Both the position numbers and the translations under genes were made by a program. Under the pieces are notes generated by a model. It saw only the letters and a program-made list of their open reading frames with translations, searched no databases and had not been told where the DNA came from. Below are positions 11,183-21,098 of a stretch of DNA of 64,000 nt, one piece after another (position 1 is the stretch's first letter; the number at the start of each line of letters is the position of its first letter). Location of the stretch: positions 558,001 to 622,000 of the forward strand of contig NC_057383.1 in NCBI RefSeq assembly GCF_016906535.1. The letters run 5' to 3'. Source of the DNA: Rhizoctonia solani. Lineage: Eukaryota; Basidiomycota; Agaricomycetes; Cantharellales; Ceratobasidiaceae.

Positions 11183-12062
11183 TCTCCAATCCCCAATTGG
11201 AGCTCCTGCCCCTCTCCCTCTGGCTCCAGTTGCCGCCTATCCCGCTCTGGTCAAGGTTGACCATCCTGATGCCTACACAGGCAAAATAGGGAGCAAGGCT
11301 AAACAGTGGCTGACCAGGATGCTGGCCTGGACCCGCCTCAACTTGCAAATGTTCCCCACCAATCAGGAGGTATTATCTTTCCTCCTGATGAACACAAAGG
11401 ACTCTGCCAGGGCCTGGGCCCATCCTCACCTCAACCAGCTTGGATCACACCAGGCCATCATTCAAATGGTTGAAGGGTTCAAGTTGGAGTTCCTGGCAGC
11501 TTTTGGCAACCCTGACGCCACTAGGGCCGCTGAGCAGAAGATCACCACCCTCACCCAGTCTGGCACGTGCGCGGACTACATTACAAAGTTCAGGACCCTA
11601 GCAATGGAACTGGACTGGAACAACACGGCCCTCCAAGGCCAGTTTGCCTGAGGCCTCCACTGGGAGGTCAGCCGCCAAATTGCAACCTGCAAACACCAAC
11701 CCTGCACCCTCCTTGAGCTGCAGAATGCAGCACTTGTCATCAATAACGCTCTCTGCAAAGAGCGTGCTAGCCACCCACCAAGGGACAGTAAGCCTAGCAA
11801 ACAATCCAATCCCACAAGTGGGACAAGTACCGGTCAGTCAAACACCAGTTCAAAGAAGCTCTCCAACAATCCCAACTTTGTGTCAGAGGAAGAACAAAAT
11901 TGCTGCTGCACCGCTGGCGCCTGCATCAAATGCAGCAAAATGGGTCATAAGTTTGCGGAATGCCGCACAGGCTGGAAAGCCACCCCTATTGAGGAAAAGG
12001 GGAAGGCAAAGGAGTCCGCCAAAATTGGCAAAGAATCTGGACCCAACTTGGGAAAAGATTAA
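11183..12062 (+). pseudogene. gag: E1 gag, C-terminal part with CCHC zinc knuckle
   Basis: It continues the E1 gag frame after E2: capsid-like core (VDHPDAYTGKIGSKAKQW..., AFGNPDATRAAEQK), then TGA at 11649-11651 where the homologous B3 gag has an Arg codon (FTRGLHW versus FA-stop-GLHW), then the nucleocapsid with a CCHC knuckle (CIKCSKMGHKFAEC). The frame ends TTG-GGA-AAA-GAT-TAA at 12062, with the slippery heptamer GGGAAAA at 12050-12056. The stop is a single C-to-T change of CGA. Confidence 0.75.
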
Positions 12063-12321
12063 GGGTACCTGCTGCCGTGCGCAAGGACCCTAAGGACTCT
12101 GGTTTTGTGTTGGAATTTTGTAATATATTGCAATCACATAGAAATAAACCCCTTTTTACAATTCCAATCAAACCAGAGAAACAAGCAGATAACATAGAAG
12201 TCCTGATAGATTCAGGCGCTACATTGTCCTTCTTACACCCCCGCACGGCAGAACTACTTTGCCTTCCCCTAATAGATCTTCCCTCTCCTTGTACCATTAC
12301 AATGCTCAATGGGTCAAGCCC
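12053..12321 (+). pseudogene. pol: E1 pol, protease part
   Basis: The -1 frame after GGGAAAA continues into an aspartic protease homologous to that of E2. The active site LIDSGATLSF is intact. The frame is interrupted at 12321 (NGSSP) by solo LTR B1 and resumes at 12882, with AGCCC duplicated. Confidence 0.75.
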
Positions 12322-12881
12322 TGTTACAACCTCCTTAATTATACCATTAGAATTGCACAATTTTTCTATTATTTTTAGTATTTTTTACGGACTTGATATC
12401 TTTTGTTTTTCGATCACGTGATCTCGGCGCTTATTATGCCGAGATGCCGCGCCAAGATGCCGTGCCAAGGGCGCTTAGGAGAAATCCATGCTTCTGCGCA
12501 GCCCGCAGCAGGCTTCTCATTTGTCTTCTATACTTCTTTCTCTCACGTGCACAGACCATGTAAATAGTGCGTCTTGTCTATATATACAGCAGGAAAATTG
12601 CTTGGAGACACCAAGTCGATTTTACCTTGTCTCATACCATTGAGGAGGACCTTCAGCCAGCTAAGTAGCCGGCCCCTCAGTAGTTCAGGAGTTAACCACT
12701 TAATTACACTCACCACACCTCCCAGGCCTAAGGCCCCATTGTCCCCAGTAGATAGTAGGAGTCCACCTTACGTGGAATTAGTATAGCCTAGTTAGATAGT
12801 TAGATACACCTTGTCAGTAGTAGTACGGCCATAAGTGCCCGCCCACTAGCGAGTACCCAACCTTACAGTTGGCGTACAACA
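12322..12881 (+). mobile_element. Solo LTR B1 (family B) in E1 pol
   Basis: 560 bp, TGTTACAACC...GTACAACA, with a perfect AGCCC TSD (12317-12321 and 12882-12886). It contains CACGTG near 12415, the GCCGAGATGCCGCGCC block and TCTATATATACAGCAGG. It is the only family-B copy placed directly in E1. Confidence 0.9.
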
Positions 12882-13687
12882 AGCCCCCAGGCTGGTAAAA
12901 TTTGGAAGAAGGCCCACCTGACCTTCCTATTTGATGGCAAACACATGACAGAAACCTTCCTGATTTGCAACACCGGATCACACGCTGCCATATTAGGAAT
13001 CAAATGGCTAGAGGCCCACAATCCCAAAATTGACTGGAACACGCGCACCCTCTCCTTTCCTCATGCACCCCTGGAACACGTGGCCATTGCTGAAGAAGAG
13101 GAAGCAGACAAAAACCCCCTTGAAGGAGTACCCTCCAAGTACCATCAATACCCTAAGGTATTTGGAGAAGAAGAATTCAATAAGCTTCCTCCACACTGGC
13201 ACTACAATATTGGCATAGAACTTACAGAAGAAGGCCCATTGAACTCTCCCCTTTACAGCATGACCAATGCCAAGTCCGCCACGCTCAAGGACTGGCTTAG
13301 GGATGAACTCAAGGCTGGGAAGATCTGTCCCAGCAAATTGTCCATCAGCTCTCCTGTCATGTTTGTTCCCAAAAAGGATGGATCTTGCTGCCTTGTTGTT
13401 GATTACCATTGCCTGAATAACCAGACTAAGAAAAATGTGTACCCCTTGCCCCGTCCCAACAACCTCATGGCCCAACTCTGTGGCACCAAGGTTTTCACTA
13501 AATTGGATCTACAATGGGGTTACAACAACGTCTGGGTCAAAGAAGGCAATGAATGGAAAACGGCTTTCCGCACTAAGTACGGCCTATACAAGTCCTTGGT
13601 AATGACCTTTGGTTTGACAAACGCCCCTGCTTCCTTCCAACACTTCATGAACAATCTGTTCAAAGACCTGCTAGATGTATGCATGAT
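12882..13687 (+). pseudogene. pol: E1 pol, protease end and RT N-terminal part
   Basis: It codes for the rest of the protease (NTGSHAAILGIKWLEAH), the linker and RT fingers/palm (PLNSPLYSMT, FTKLDLQWGYNN, FGLTNAPASFQHF) up to LLDVCM. It is cut by solo LTR C1; the RT catalytic box is found 20 kb away at 33752. Confidence 0.8.
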
Positions 13688-13886
13688 TGTCATGACCTTC
13701 ATTGGCATGACATGATTTTTTACTATTTTCTAACTTTTTTCTGAGATAGTTTCCTTTTTTGATATATATTTATGACTCATCAAGATCATGTGATGTATTT
13801 GATATATGATGTGATATTGTAAATGACTCCTTGTTTGGTACTGTTGTTTTTGATGTGGCCTCTCTCATGTATTTAAACAAGGTCAA

Positions 13887-14333
13887 TGTCATGACCTTCA
13901 TTGGTATGACATGATTTTCTACTATTTTCTACCTTTTTTTCCGAGATAGTTTCCTTTTTTGGTATATATTTATGACTCATCAAGATTACGTGACATATTT
14001 GATATATGATGTGAAATTGTAAATGACTCACTATTTAGTACTGTTGTTTTTGATGTGGCTTTCCTCATGTATATAAGCCAGGTCAAGTTGCCGCTAAACA
14101 GCAAGACTTGACCTCTTTGTCAATTCACCTCAACTCTACCTATCCCTTTGCCCAAGCCCTTAGTTGGCTATAGTGCACATTACTTAAGCATCTTATCCAG
14201 GCCATCATTGCCCTCTACCTTATATCATAACCCCTGGACCTTAGTTGTGCCTCTACCCTTCCCATAGTCCATTGGTGATAGTGCCACGGACTTTAAGCCC
14301 CCTTGAACCATAGGTCCAAGCTGAGTTGTGACA
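13887..14333 (+). repeat. 5' LTR of C2
   Basis: TGTCATGACC...GTTGTGACA. TATATAA lies at 14070-14076, and the predicted transcript start is near CAAGACTTGACCT (14102-14114), which pairs exactly with the primer site beyond the LTR. Confidence 0.88.
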
Positions 14334-14335
14334 CT

Positions 14336-14348
14336 AGGTCAAGTCTTG
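14336..14348 (+). promoter_or_regulatory. Self-primer binding site of C2
   Basis: AGGTCAAGTCTTG lies 2 nt after the LTR end. It is a perfect 13-nt complement of CAAGACTTGACCT at 14102-14114, 26 nt after the TATA box, near the expected 5' end of the transcript. Confidence 0.7.
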
Positions 14349-15051
14349 TTATACTTGTACTCTTGTCAACAAACAAGAACTGCACTTAGATAAGCACCAA
14401 AGCCCAAAACTGTATCACATTGTAGCCCCTGTGTCATAATCAAAGACAGGAATACAAGTACCAGTATGGTTGCAGGATAGCCCTTTGTCAGCAATTGTCC
14501 GCATACCAAGGTGTCCGCACCCTTAGCCATACGCTGTTAGTCAGCCAACCTTCTGCTTACTAAAAACCTGACTAATCATCACGCTTGTACACAGCTGTTG
14601 ATATTAGTATAAGGATAGTCTAACGCTAGTAGGAAAGCAAACAGTTAGTATTTAGCGCTATAAATCCGTTTTTTATCTATCTGATCAAGTACCAATTTAT
14701 ATTGGGAACGCATCCTAGTGTTTGATTTTTTAGATCTTATCCTTTTTATAATTTTCTGGCCCTACTCCATTGTCACCTGCTACCTCTACCTCAAAAAAAC
14801 CCTCAACAATATCAATCACGTGCTAGTTGGTTGCATTAATAACCTTGAAGAACATATTGCTTGTATTGAAGAACCAGGGCTAGTGTTATAACCTCCTGAT
14901 CTATACCACTGGAATCACCTGGATTTTCTATTATTTTTAGTATTTTTTACAAACTTGATATCTTATGTTTTTCAATCACGTGATCTTGGCGCTTACTATG
15001 TCAAGATGCCGCACCAAGATGCCGTGCCAAGAGCGCTTAGGAGAAATCCAC

Positions 15052-15224
15052 TGTCATAAACAGAGGAAAATAGAACTAGCCGGAATTGAACCAGCTTGAC
15101 CACTAAGCCATAGAGCCCTATTATTCCTCTGCTGACAACCCATGATTACACCTGCTACCCCCCAAATTTGGGCTTGGGCCAGCATGCAACCACTTGTACT
15201 GGTCATGTGACCGTGTCCAGGACA
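15052..15224. mobile_element. 173-bp tRNA-related element, copy 2, with TSD
   Basis: It runs TGTCATAAAC...GTCCAGGACA. The flanks are TCCAC on both sides (15047-15051 and 15225-15229), and removing it restores the B2 LTR, which proves the ends. Read on the minus strand it holds an A-box-like TGGCTTAGTGGT (15099-15110) and a B-box-like GGTTCAATTCC (15082-15092) only 6 nt apart, as in a tRNA that lost its anticodon arm. CAGAGGAA at 15061 and TTCCTCTG at 15124-15131 can form a stem enclosing these boxes. CCCAAATTTGGG at 15161-15172 is a perfect palindrome. There is no coding capacity. It could be the solo LTR of a tiny TRIM/SMART-like element. Confidence 0.85.
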
Positions 15225-15394
15225 TCCACGCTTCTGCGCAGCCCGCAACACACTTCTCTTTTACCTTCTGAACTTCTTTCTCCCACGCGCACAGACCATG
15301 TAGATAGTGTGCCTTGTCTATATATACAGCAGGGAAATTGCTTGGGGATACCAAGTCAATTTTACCTTGCCTCTTACACATTAGAGAAGGTAGT

Positions 15395-15955
15395 TGTTAT
15401 AACCTCCAAACATATACCATTAGAATCGCCTGAATTTTCTCTTATTTTTAGTATTTTTTACGGACTTGATATCTTATGTTTTTTTATCACGTGATCTCGG
15501 CGCTTATTATGCCGAGATGCCGCGCCGAGATGCCGTGCCAAGGGCGCTTAGGAGAAATCCACGCTTCTGCGCAGCCCGCAGCACGCTTCCCATTTGTCTT
15601 CTTACTTCTTTCTCTCACGCGCACAGACCATGTAGATAGTGTGCATTTGTCTATATATACAGCAGGGAAAACGCTTGGAACCACCAAGTCGTTTTTACCT
15701 CGTCTCTTATTCACTAGAGAAGGTTATCAGCCAGCTAAGTAGCCGGCCCCCAGATAGTTCTTAGACGCTCACCAACTCCCTTACTCATCACACCTCCCAG
15801 GCCTCAGGCCCCATCGCTACCAGTAGTTAGAAGTAGAGCGCCTTAAGCGCTAGTAGTATAGCCTTAGATAGTCACCTTACAAAAGCCAGTGTAGTAGTAC
15901 GGCCTCAAGCGCCCGCTCCCATTAGCGTGTACCCACCTTACAGTGGTGTACGACA
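15395..15955 (+). repeat. 5' LTR of B3
   Basis: TGTTATAACC...GTACGACA. CACGTG at 15488-15493 is followed by a GC-rich block with two GCCGAGATGCCG repeats, and TATATATA lies at 15652-15659. The predicted transcript start is about 15685, where AAGTCGTTTTTAC (15686-15698) mirrors the primer site. An 88-codon open frame in both LTRs is not considered a gene. Confidence 0.95.
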
Positions 15956-15957
15956 TT

Positions 15958-15970
15958 GTAAAAACAACTT
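15958..15970 (+). promoter_or_regulatory. Self-primer binding site of B3
   Basis: GTAAAAACAACTT lies 2 nt after the LTR. It pairs with AAGTCGTTTTTAC (15686-15698) in 12 of 13 positions. In B2 both arms differ from B3 in a way that keeps pairing. Confidence 0.7.
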
Positions 15971-16474
15971 CTTGTAGGCTTTGATCGACAACGAGAGGAC
16001 CTCCAGTACTAGCACGAGGGAAATCACGTGAACGGACTCGCCTTTCGCTATTAATAATCAAACTAGCGTCGGTCCCACGTAGTACCAAATTGCTATAAGG
16101 CTGACAGGCTCTGATCGCCCGCATACCCCAAGTTTCGCCGGAACTCCGCAAGTAGCGCTCCTAGACAGCCGAAATACCCGCTTGCAAAAAACCCGCACAT
16201 ATCACGATCGCCAGATCTGTTGATTTGCTGTAGGGATTGTCCAACGCTAGGTACTTGACGCAAGGAGTTAGCGAATAACACCTTGCACAAAAACCGCTCA
16301 TAAGTCCTGTATCAGGCACCTATCCCCCACGCCGTCTCAGAAATTCCATCCACACGCTCTGGCGTCCCTCACCCCTACTCCCGTCCTTCCAGTTGCTCCA
16401 GTCGCCGCTCAATTCCACCCCATTCCCAACCACCCACTCGCAGCCCATCTCCCTCTCCACGAGACCTGCCAAGA

Positions 16475-17671
16475 ATGGAACCAGAGCCGACCATTAGCGC
16501 TCTCCTCGAGGCTGTCACAGCCCTCACAGCCACAGTCGGGTCCCTACAGGACCAAATACGCAACCAAGGCCAACAGCTCATCGAGCTTAAGGCCATATGC
16601 AAGGAGACCGCCGACCTACTCGGCGACAAGGACCAAGGAGGAACTCAAGCCCAAGCCCAGCCTGGCCCATCGACTGGGCCTATCACTCCCCCTACCCACA
16701 CGGGGGGAGAAGCCCTCACTCCAGGAACGATTAGGCCTGGGCTCAAGGCCCCCTTCCGGCCATCCAGGGGTACAGGCTTTGATTCAGAAGAGGAAGAAGA
16801 ACCCAGGCAAGCCAAGAAAGAGCCTCGCGACACGCCTAAGCGGAGCCTCAGCTCCCTCACCCCCTTCGACTCTGGGTCCAGCGTAAAGCGGCCCAAAATG
16901 GAACTCCCAGACCCATACAAGGGAGACTCCAGGGGAAGAAAGGCAACCCAGTGGCTAGACCGAATGCTGCTGTGGGTCGCTCTTCATCGAGACCAATTCG
17001 ATGAAGAAGAACAAATGGTCGTATGGATCCTATACCATATGACAGATAAGGCTGCCGACTGGGCGCTCCCCCTCATTGGAGCCATCATCAAGGGCGAGGG
17101 CAACCCACCAAACACTATCCCGGCCTTAACGGCCAAATTCAAAGAAGCCTTTGCTGATCCAGACGCGAAGAGGGCGGCCGCCAGGAAGATTGCCGCGTTG
17201 ACTCAGACCACCACCACGTCTGAATATGTCACAGAATTCCGCAATCTCATGGCGGAACTTGACTGGAATACTGAGGCGTACATTGCCCAGTTCACGCGCG
17301 GCCTTCACTGGAAGGTCAAGGAACTCCTGTCCACCAAGGACAACGTCCCCGACGATGACCTCGAGGCAATATTCGCCGCCTCGGTCAGGATCGACAACAC
17401 TCGTCGAGAAAACGAGGAGAACCGCCCAAAAAAGGCACCAGCTAAATCCCCGGCCACCGTGGCCACCACTTCCACCACCACTACCCAACGGGTCCGCCTA
17501 TCTGAGGACCCTAACTACGTCACTCCGGAAGAGAGGGATCGTCGCCGCGCGTCTGGCCTTTGTGTCAAGTGTGGCCAAAAAGGGCATGGTATCAAACAAT
17601 GCCCAAATGGTTGGAAAGCCACGATTAAGGAGGTCGCCAAGGTAGCCGAGGAAGAGTCGGGAAAAGAATAG
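16475..17671 (+). CDS. gag: B3 Gag structural protein
   Basis: 398 residues, from the first ATG after the leader to TAG. It should form the cytoplasmic virus-like particle that packages element RNA. The N-terminus has a coiled-coil-like stretch (VGSLQDQIRNQGQQLIELKA, about 25-45). A Pro/Gly-rich, acidic linker follows, then a capsid-like core (about 145-300) with FADPDAKRAAARKIAALTQ and YIAQFTRGLHWKVKELL. Near the end is one CCHC zinc knuckle, CVKCGQKGHGIKQC. The last codons are TCG-GGA-AAA-GAA-TAG, which contain the GGGAAAA slippery heptamer. The leader 15971-16474 is C-rich and holds no gene. Many CpGs are retained, unlike B2 gag. Confidence 0.9.
   Translation: MEPEPTISALLEAVTALTATVGSLQDQIRNQGQQLIELKAICKETADLLGDKDQGGTQAQAQPGPSTGPITPPTHTGGEALTPGTIRPGLKAPFRPSRGTGFDSEEEEEPRQAKKEPRDTPKRSLSSLTPFDSGSSVKRPKMELPDPYKGDSRGRKATQWLDRMLLWVALHRDQFDEEEQMVVWILYHMTDKAADWALPLIGAIIKGEGNPPNTIPALTAKFKEAFADPDAKRAAARKIAALTQTTTTSEYVTEFRNLMAELDWNTEAYIAQFTRGLHWKVKELLSTKDNVPDDDLEAIFAASVRIDNTRRENEENRPKKAPAKSPATVATTSTTTTQRVRLSEDPNYVTPEERDRRRASGLCVKCGQKGHGIKQCPNGWKATIKEVAKVAEEESGKE
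17659..17665 (+). promoter_or_regulatory. Putative -1 frameshift site G-GGA-AAA
   Basis: The heptamer fits X-XXY-YYZ in the gag frame and lies 3 nt before the gag stop codon. Slippage gives GGG-AAA and enters pol, whose frame is open from 17629. The same heptamer is in the same place in E1 (12050), E2 (6997) and B2 (23588). No downstream pseudoknot was modelled. Confidence 0.6.
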
Positions 17672-20600
17672 GGCCAAGGAAAGCTGCCAAACCCTTGAGC
17701 CCAAAAATGGACGTTTCTGATGTATCTCATATCGAATTTGTATCTGTGGCTTCTTTAGATTCCAATAAAAAACCACTACTCTACATCGATTTACACATGA
17801 ACGAATACCCGGCAGAACCCCTAAAAACCCTTATAGATTCTGGAGCAACCTCCAACTTTATCTCCCCAAAGATTGTGGAAAAATTAAAAATCCCAAAAAC
17901 CCTGCTCAAAAATCCACGAGTAGTGAGAATGTTAGACGGTACCATTTCCCAGACTGGTCGCATTTGGCACCAGGTTCATCTCACGGTTTCGGCCAATGGC
18001 CACCCCCACTCTATCCCTTTTCTAGTCTGCCCCATTGGGAACACACCTGCCATACTTGGTATGACATGGCTCACTCAGGAGTCTCCCCTCATTGACTGGA
18101 CCCTAGGCACGGTTACCTTTCCTGACCAAGTACAAATCGCCTCAGAAGAAGAAGCAGACCCGGACCCCTTAGCAGATCTTCCCCCTCAGTACCACGAGTT
18201 TGCTAAAGTGTTCGGCGAAGAAGAGTTTAAGGTCCTCCCTCCACATAGGGAGTATGACATTTCAATAGACCTCACTCCAGACGCCAAACTTACGCCAGGT
18301 CCAATCTATGGCATGACCGACGCAGAATCAAAAGCATTAAAGCAACACATTGATGAGGAATTGGCAACGGGCAAGATTCGCCCTAGCACTTCCTCAGCTG
18401 GTGCTCCGGTCATGTTTGTAAAGAAGGCTGATGGTTTGCTCCGACTAGTTGTGGATTACAGGAAACTGAATGACGTAACCCATAAGAACGTGTATCCGTT
18501 ACCAAGACAGGACGATCTAATGGCAAAACTTAGGCACGCTAAAATCTTCACAAAACTTGACCTACGCTGGGGTTACAACAATGTCCGGATCAAGGAAGGA
18601 GATGAATGGAAGACGGCTTTCAGGACCAAGTACGGGCTATTTGAATACCTAGTAATGCCCTTCGGTCTTACCAATGCCCCGGCCGCCTTCCAACATTTTA
18701 TGAACGACCTGTTCCGAGACCTCATGGACGTTACAGTGGTTATTTATTTGGACGATATCTTAATCTTCTCAGAAGACCCCAAGGACCACCCAACCCATGT
18801 CAGGGAGGTCTTATCACGTCTGATGAAGAATCAACTATTCTGTAAACTCTCCAAGTGCCACTTCCACGTCACCACAGTGGACTATCTGGGTATTGTCATC
18901 TCCCCGTCAGGCTTTTCCATGGATCAAAAGAAGATTGATGCGGTCACGTCATGGCCTACCCCTAAAACAGTTAAACAGGTCCAGGCATTCCTTGGCTTTG
19001 TCAATTACCTTCGCCGCTTCATTCCCAATTTCAGCTCCATTGCACGCCCTCTCCATAATCTCACCAAGAAGGAAACCCCCTGGTCATGGGGTAACCTAGA
19101 GGAATTGGCATTTCAGGAATTGAAGCTCCTTGTCACCCAGGCACCGGTCCTCATCCATTCCAATCCAGACCTACCCTACTATTTGGAAACGGATGCGTCA
19201 GGAGTAGCCATGGGAGCAATCCTTAGTCAGCGGGGAGAAGATAACCGCCTACACCCAGTGGCGTACATGTCTAAATCCTTCTCCGGCGCTGAGGCAAATT
19301 ATGACACCCATGATAAGGAACTCCTAGCCATAATCAAGGCGCTAGAGGAATGGCGAATCTTCTTAGAAGCAACAGAGAGACCAATCCAGGTGTTCACAGA
19401 TCATAGGAACCTGGAGTATTGGATGCAGGCACGGACGTTCAACAGAAGGCACGCGCGTTGGCGGATCTTCCTGAGTGACTTCAACTTTGAAATACACTAT
19501 CGCCCAGGAAAACAGTCAGGAAAGCCAGACGCCCTGTCCAGAAGGTCGGACTACACGGACCATCCTCAGGAACCCGAGATCATGCTACCAGCAGAAGTCT
19601 TTGCTAATACGTCGGAAGAGGAAGTTGAAATTGTCACGGAAATACGCGCCAAGCTCAGAGAAGATCCATCACTTGAGCCAATTATCACATTCCTGACAGA
19701 AGACGCAGACAACGCGCCTCCCTCCATTCGAAAAGCCTATAGAGACTATGATTGGGAAGAAGACCTGCTATGGTACCGCGGAAAACTGGTGGTCCCAGAC
19801 TCAGAAGCCCTCAAAGAACGTTTATTGAGGGAATTCCATGACTCTCCACTGGCAGGACATCCAGGCCAACAAAGGATGCTCGAACTGATCAGCAGAAGCT
19901 ACTGGTGGCCCGGAATGAAATCATCCGCCAAAGAATGGGTAGAATGTTGCCCAACTTGCCAAGCCAACCGACGAGCCCACGCCCCGGTCATTGCCCTGAA
20001 ACCTCTGGAAGTGCCCCCCTATCCGTTCCACACCATTTCCTACGATTTCATTACGGGATTCCCAAAATCAAACGGCCATGACGCGATCTTGGTAGTCATT
20101 GACTCCTTCTCCAAATTTGGACATTTCATCCCAACGTCCAAGAAGGTTACATCAAAAGGCCTAGCGGACCTGTTCATCTCACATGTGTGGAAACTCCATG
20201 GATTGCCAGTCAAGACAATATCGGACAGAGGAACTACGTTTACTGGAAAGTTCTTAAGGGCACTTTACCAACGCCTTGGGGTCAAACCAGCCTTCTCCTT
20301 GGCTTACCACCCGGAATCAGATGGCCAAACAGAGAGGGTAAATCAGTTCATAGAATTCTACCTCAGGTCGTATGTTGCCGCCGATCACTCGGACTGGACC
20401 ACCTGGTTGCCTTTAGCGGAGTATGCCTATAATAACGCTAAACACTCCGCCACTGGGAAAACCCCTTTTGAGTTGGTTTATGGAAGAAACCCCGTCATGA
20501 ATCCGTCCAACGTTCCCGCAAACGTCCCAGAAGCAGACCTTGTAGCCGATACCTTAGCCCGGGAATGGAAAGAAGCAGAGTCAGCGCTCCAAATGACAAA

Positions 20601-21087
20601 GGAACGCATGACCAGAACAACGGGAACAATACCGGAGTACTCCATAGGCGAGAGAGTTTGGCTAGATGGAAAAAACATAGAACTTAGGACAAATTCCAAT
20701 AAGCTGGACCCTAAGCGACTTGGACCATTCAAGGTTACAGAGAAAATATCCAGCCATGCCTACCGCCTAGAACTCCCCGAAACCCTAAAAATTCACGACG
20801 TGTTCTATGTGGGACTACTATCCAAAAGCCACGAATCCCCAAGTCAACCTTTCCCAGAACGGCCTCCCCCTGAGACAATAGAGGGAGAAGAAGAATACGA
20901 GGTAGAACAAATCATTGACTCCAAAAGGCAACGGGGTAAATGGTTTTACTTAATTAAATGGAAAGGATATGGGCCCAAAGACAACTCATGGGAACCAGAG
21001 GAGCTACTTGAGCATAGTCAGGAGGAAATCCAACGCTTCAACAAGTCACGACTGAAAAAGGCTTGTGACTCCGCCAAGAGCCTTTAA
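17665..21087 (+). CDS. pol: B3 Pol polyprotein (protease, RT, RNase H, integrase, chromodomain)
   Basis: About 1140 residues in the -1 frame of gag, with no ATG near its start, so expression by frameshift is expected. In order, counted from the TTG at 17695: aspartic protease with LIDSGATS (about 46-53); reverse transcriptase with FTKLDLRWGYNN and YLDDILIF (about 350); RNase H with ETDASGVAMGAILSQ (about 498); integrase zinc domain (HDSPLAGHPGQ..., CCPTC); DDE core with Asp in ISYDFITG, Asp in ISDRGTTF and Glu in DGQTERVN; and a chromodomain (EEYEVEQIIDSKRQRGKWF, IKWKGYGPKDNSWEPEEL). All catalytic residues are present. Chromodomains of this clade direct integration to marked chromatin, which may explain why these elements hit each other. 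The stop is followed by the polypurine tract and 3' LTR. Confidence 0.93.
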   Translation, partial: RIGPRKAAKPLSPKMDVSDVSHIEFVSVASLDSNKKPLLYIDLHMNEYPAEPLKTLIDSGATSNFISPKIVEKLKIPKTLLKNPRVVRMLDGTISQTGRIWHQVHLTVSANGHPHSIPFLVCPIGNTPAILGMTWLTQESPLIDWTLGTVTFPDQVQIASEEEADPDPLADLPPQYHEFAKVFGEEEFKVLPPHREYDISIDLTPDAKLTPGPIYGMTDAESKALKQHIDEELATGKIRPSTSSAGAPVMFVKKADGLLRLVVDYRKLNDVTHKNVYPLPRQDDLMAKLRHAKIFTKLDLRWGYNNVRIKEGDEWKTAFRTKYGLFEYLVMPFGLTNAPAAFQHFMNDLFRDLMDVTVVIYLDDILIFSEDPKDHPTHVREVLSRLMKNQLFCKLSKCHFHVTTVDYLGIVISPSGFSMDQKKIDAVTSWPTPKTVKQVQAFLGFVNYLRRFIPNFSSIARPLHNLTKKETPWSWGNLEELAFQELKLLVTQAPVLIHSNPDLPYYLETDASGVAMGAILSQRGEDNRLHPVAYMSKSFSGAEANYDTHDKELLAIIKALEEWRIFLEATERPIQVFTDHRNLEYWMQARTFNRRHARWRIFLSDFNFEIHYRPGKQSGKPDALSRRSDYTDHPQEPEIMLPAEVFANTSEEEVEIVTEIRAKLREDPSLEPIITFLTEDADNAPPSIRKAYRDYDWEEDLLWYRGKLVVPDSEALKERLLREFHDSPLAGHPGQQRMLELISRSYWWPGMKSSAKEWVECCPTCQANRRAHAPVIALKPLEVPPYPFHTISYDFITGFPKSNGHDAILVVIDSFSKFGHFIPTSKKVTSKGLADLFISHVWKLHGLPVKTISDRGTTFTGKFLRALYQRLGVKPAFSLAYHPESDGQTERVNQFIEFYLRSYVAADHSDWTTWLPLAEYAYNNAKHSATGKTPFELVYGRNPVMNPSNVPANVPEADLVADTLAREWKEAESALQMTKERMTRTTGTIPEYSIGERVWLDGKNIELRTNSNKLDPKRLGPFKVTEKISSHAYRLELPETLKIHDVFYVGLLSKSHESPSQPFPERPPPETIEGEEEYEVEQIIDSKRQRGKWFYLIKWKGYGPKDNSWEPEELLEHSQEEIQRFNKSRLKKACDSAKSL

Positions 21088-21098
21088 GGGGGGGGCAA

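Noticed and set aside
11007..11348. Minus-strand open frames shared by the 173-bp copies
   Set aside because: They run from the element into unrelated flanking DNA and differ beyond the shared 173 bp; no coding signature.
3922..12062. E1 gag as two independent genes
   Set aside because: The two parts join in frame once E2 and the 173-bp element are removed, and E2 gag shows the same continuous order.
15082..15110. A tRNA gene on the minus strand in the 173-bp element
   Set aside because: A-box and B-box words are only 6 nt apart, with no anticodon arm and no acceptor pairing, so it is tRNA-related at most.
15476..15742. 88-codon open frame repeated identically in both B3 LTRs
   Set aside because: It spans the CACGTG/TATA promoter region and exists twice only because the LTRs are identical; no protein features.
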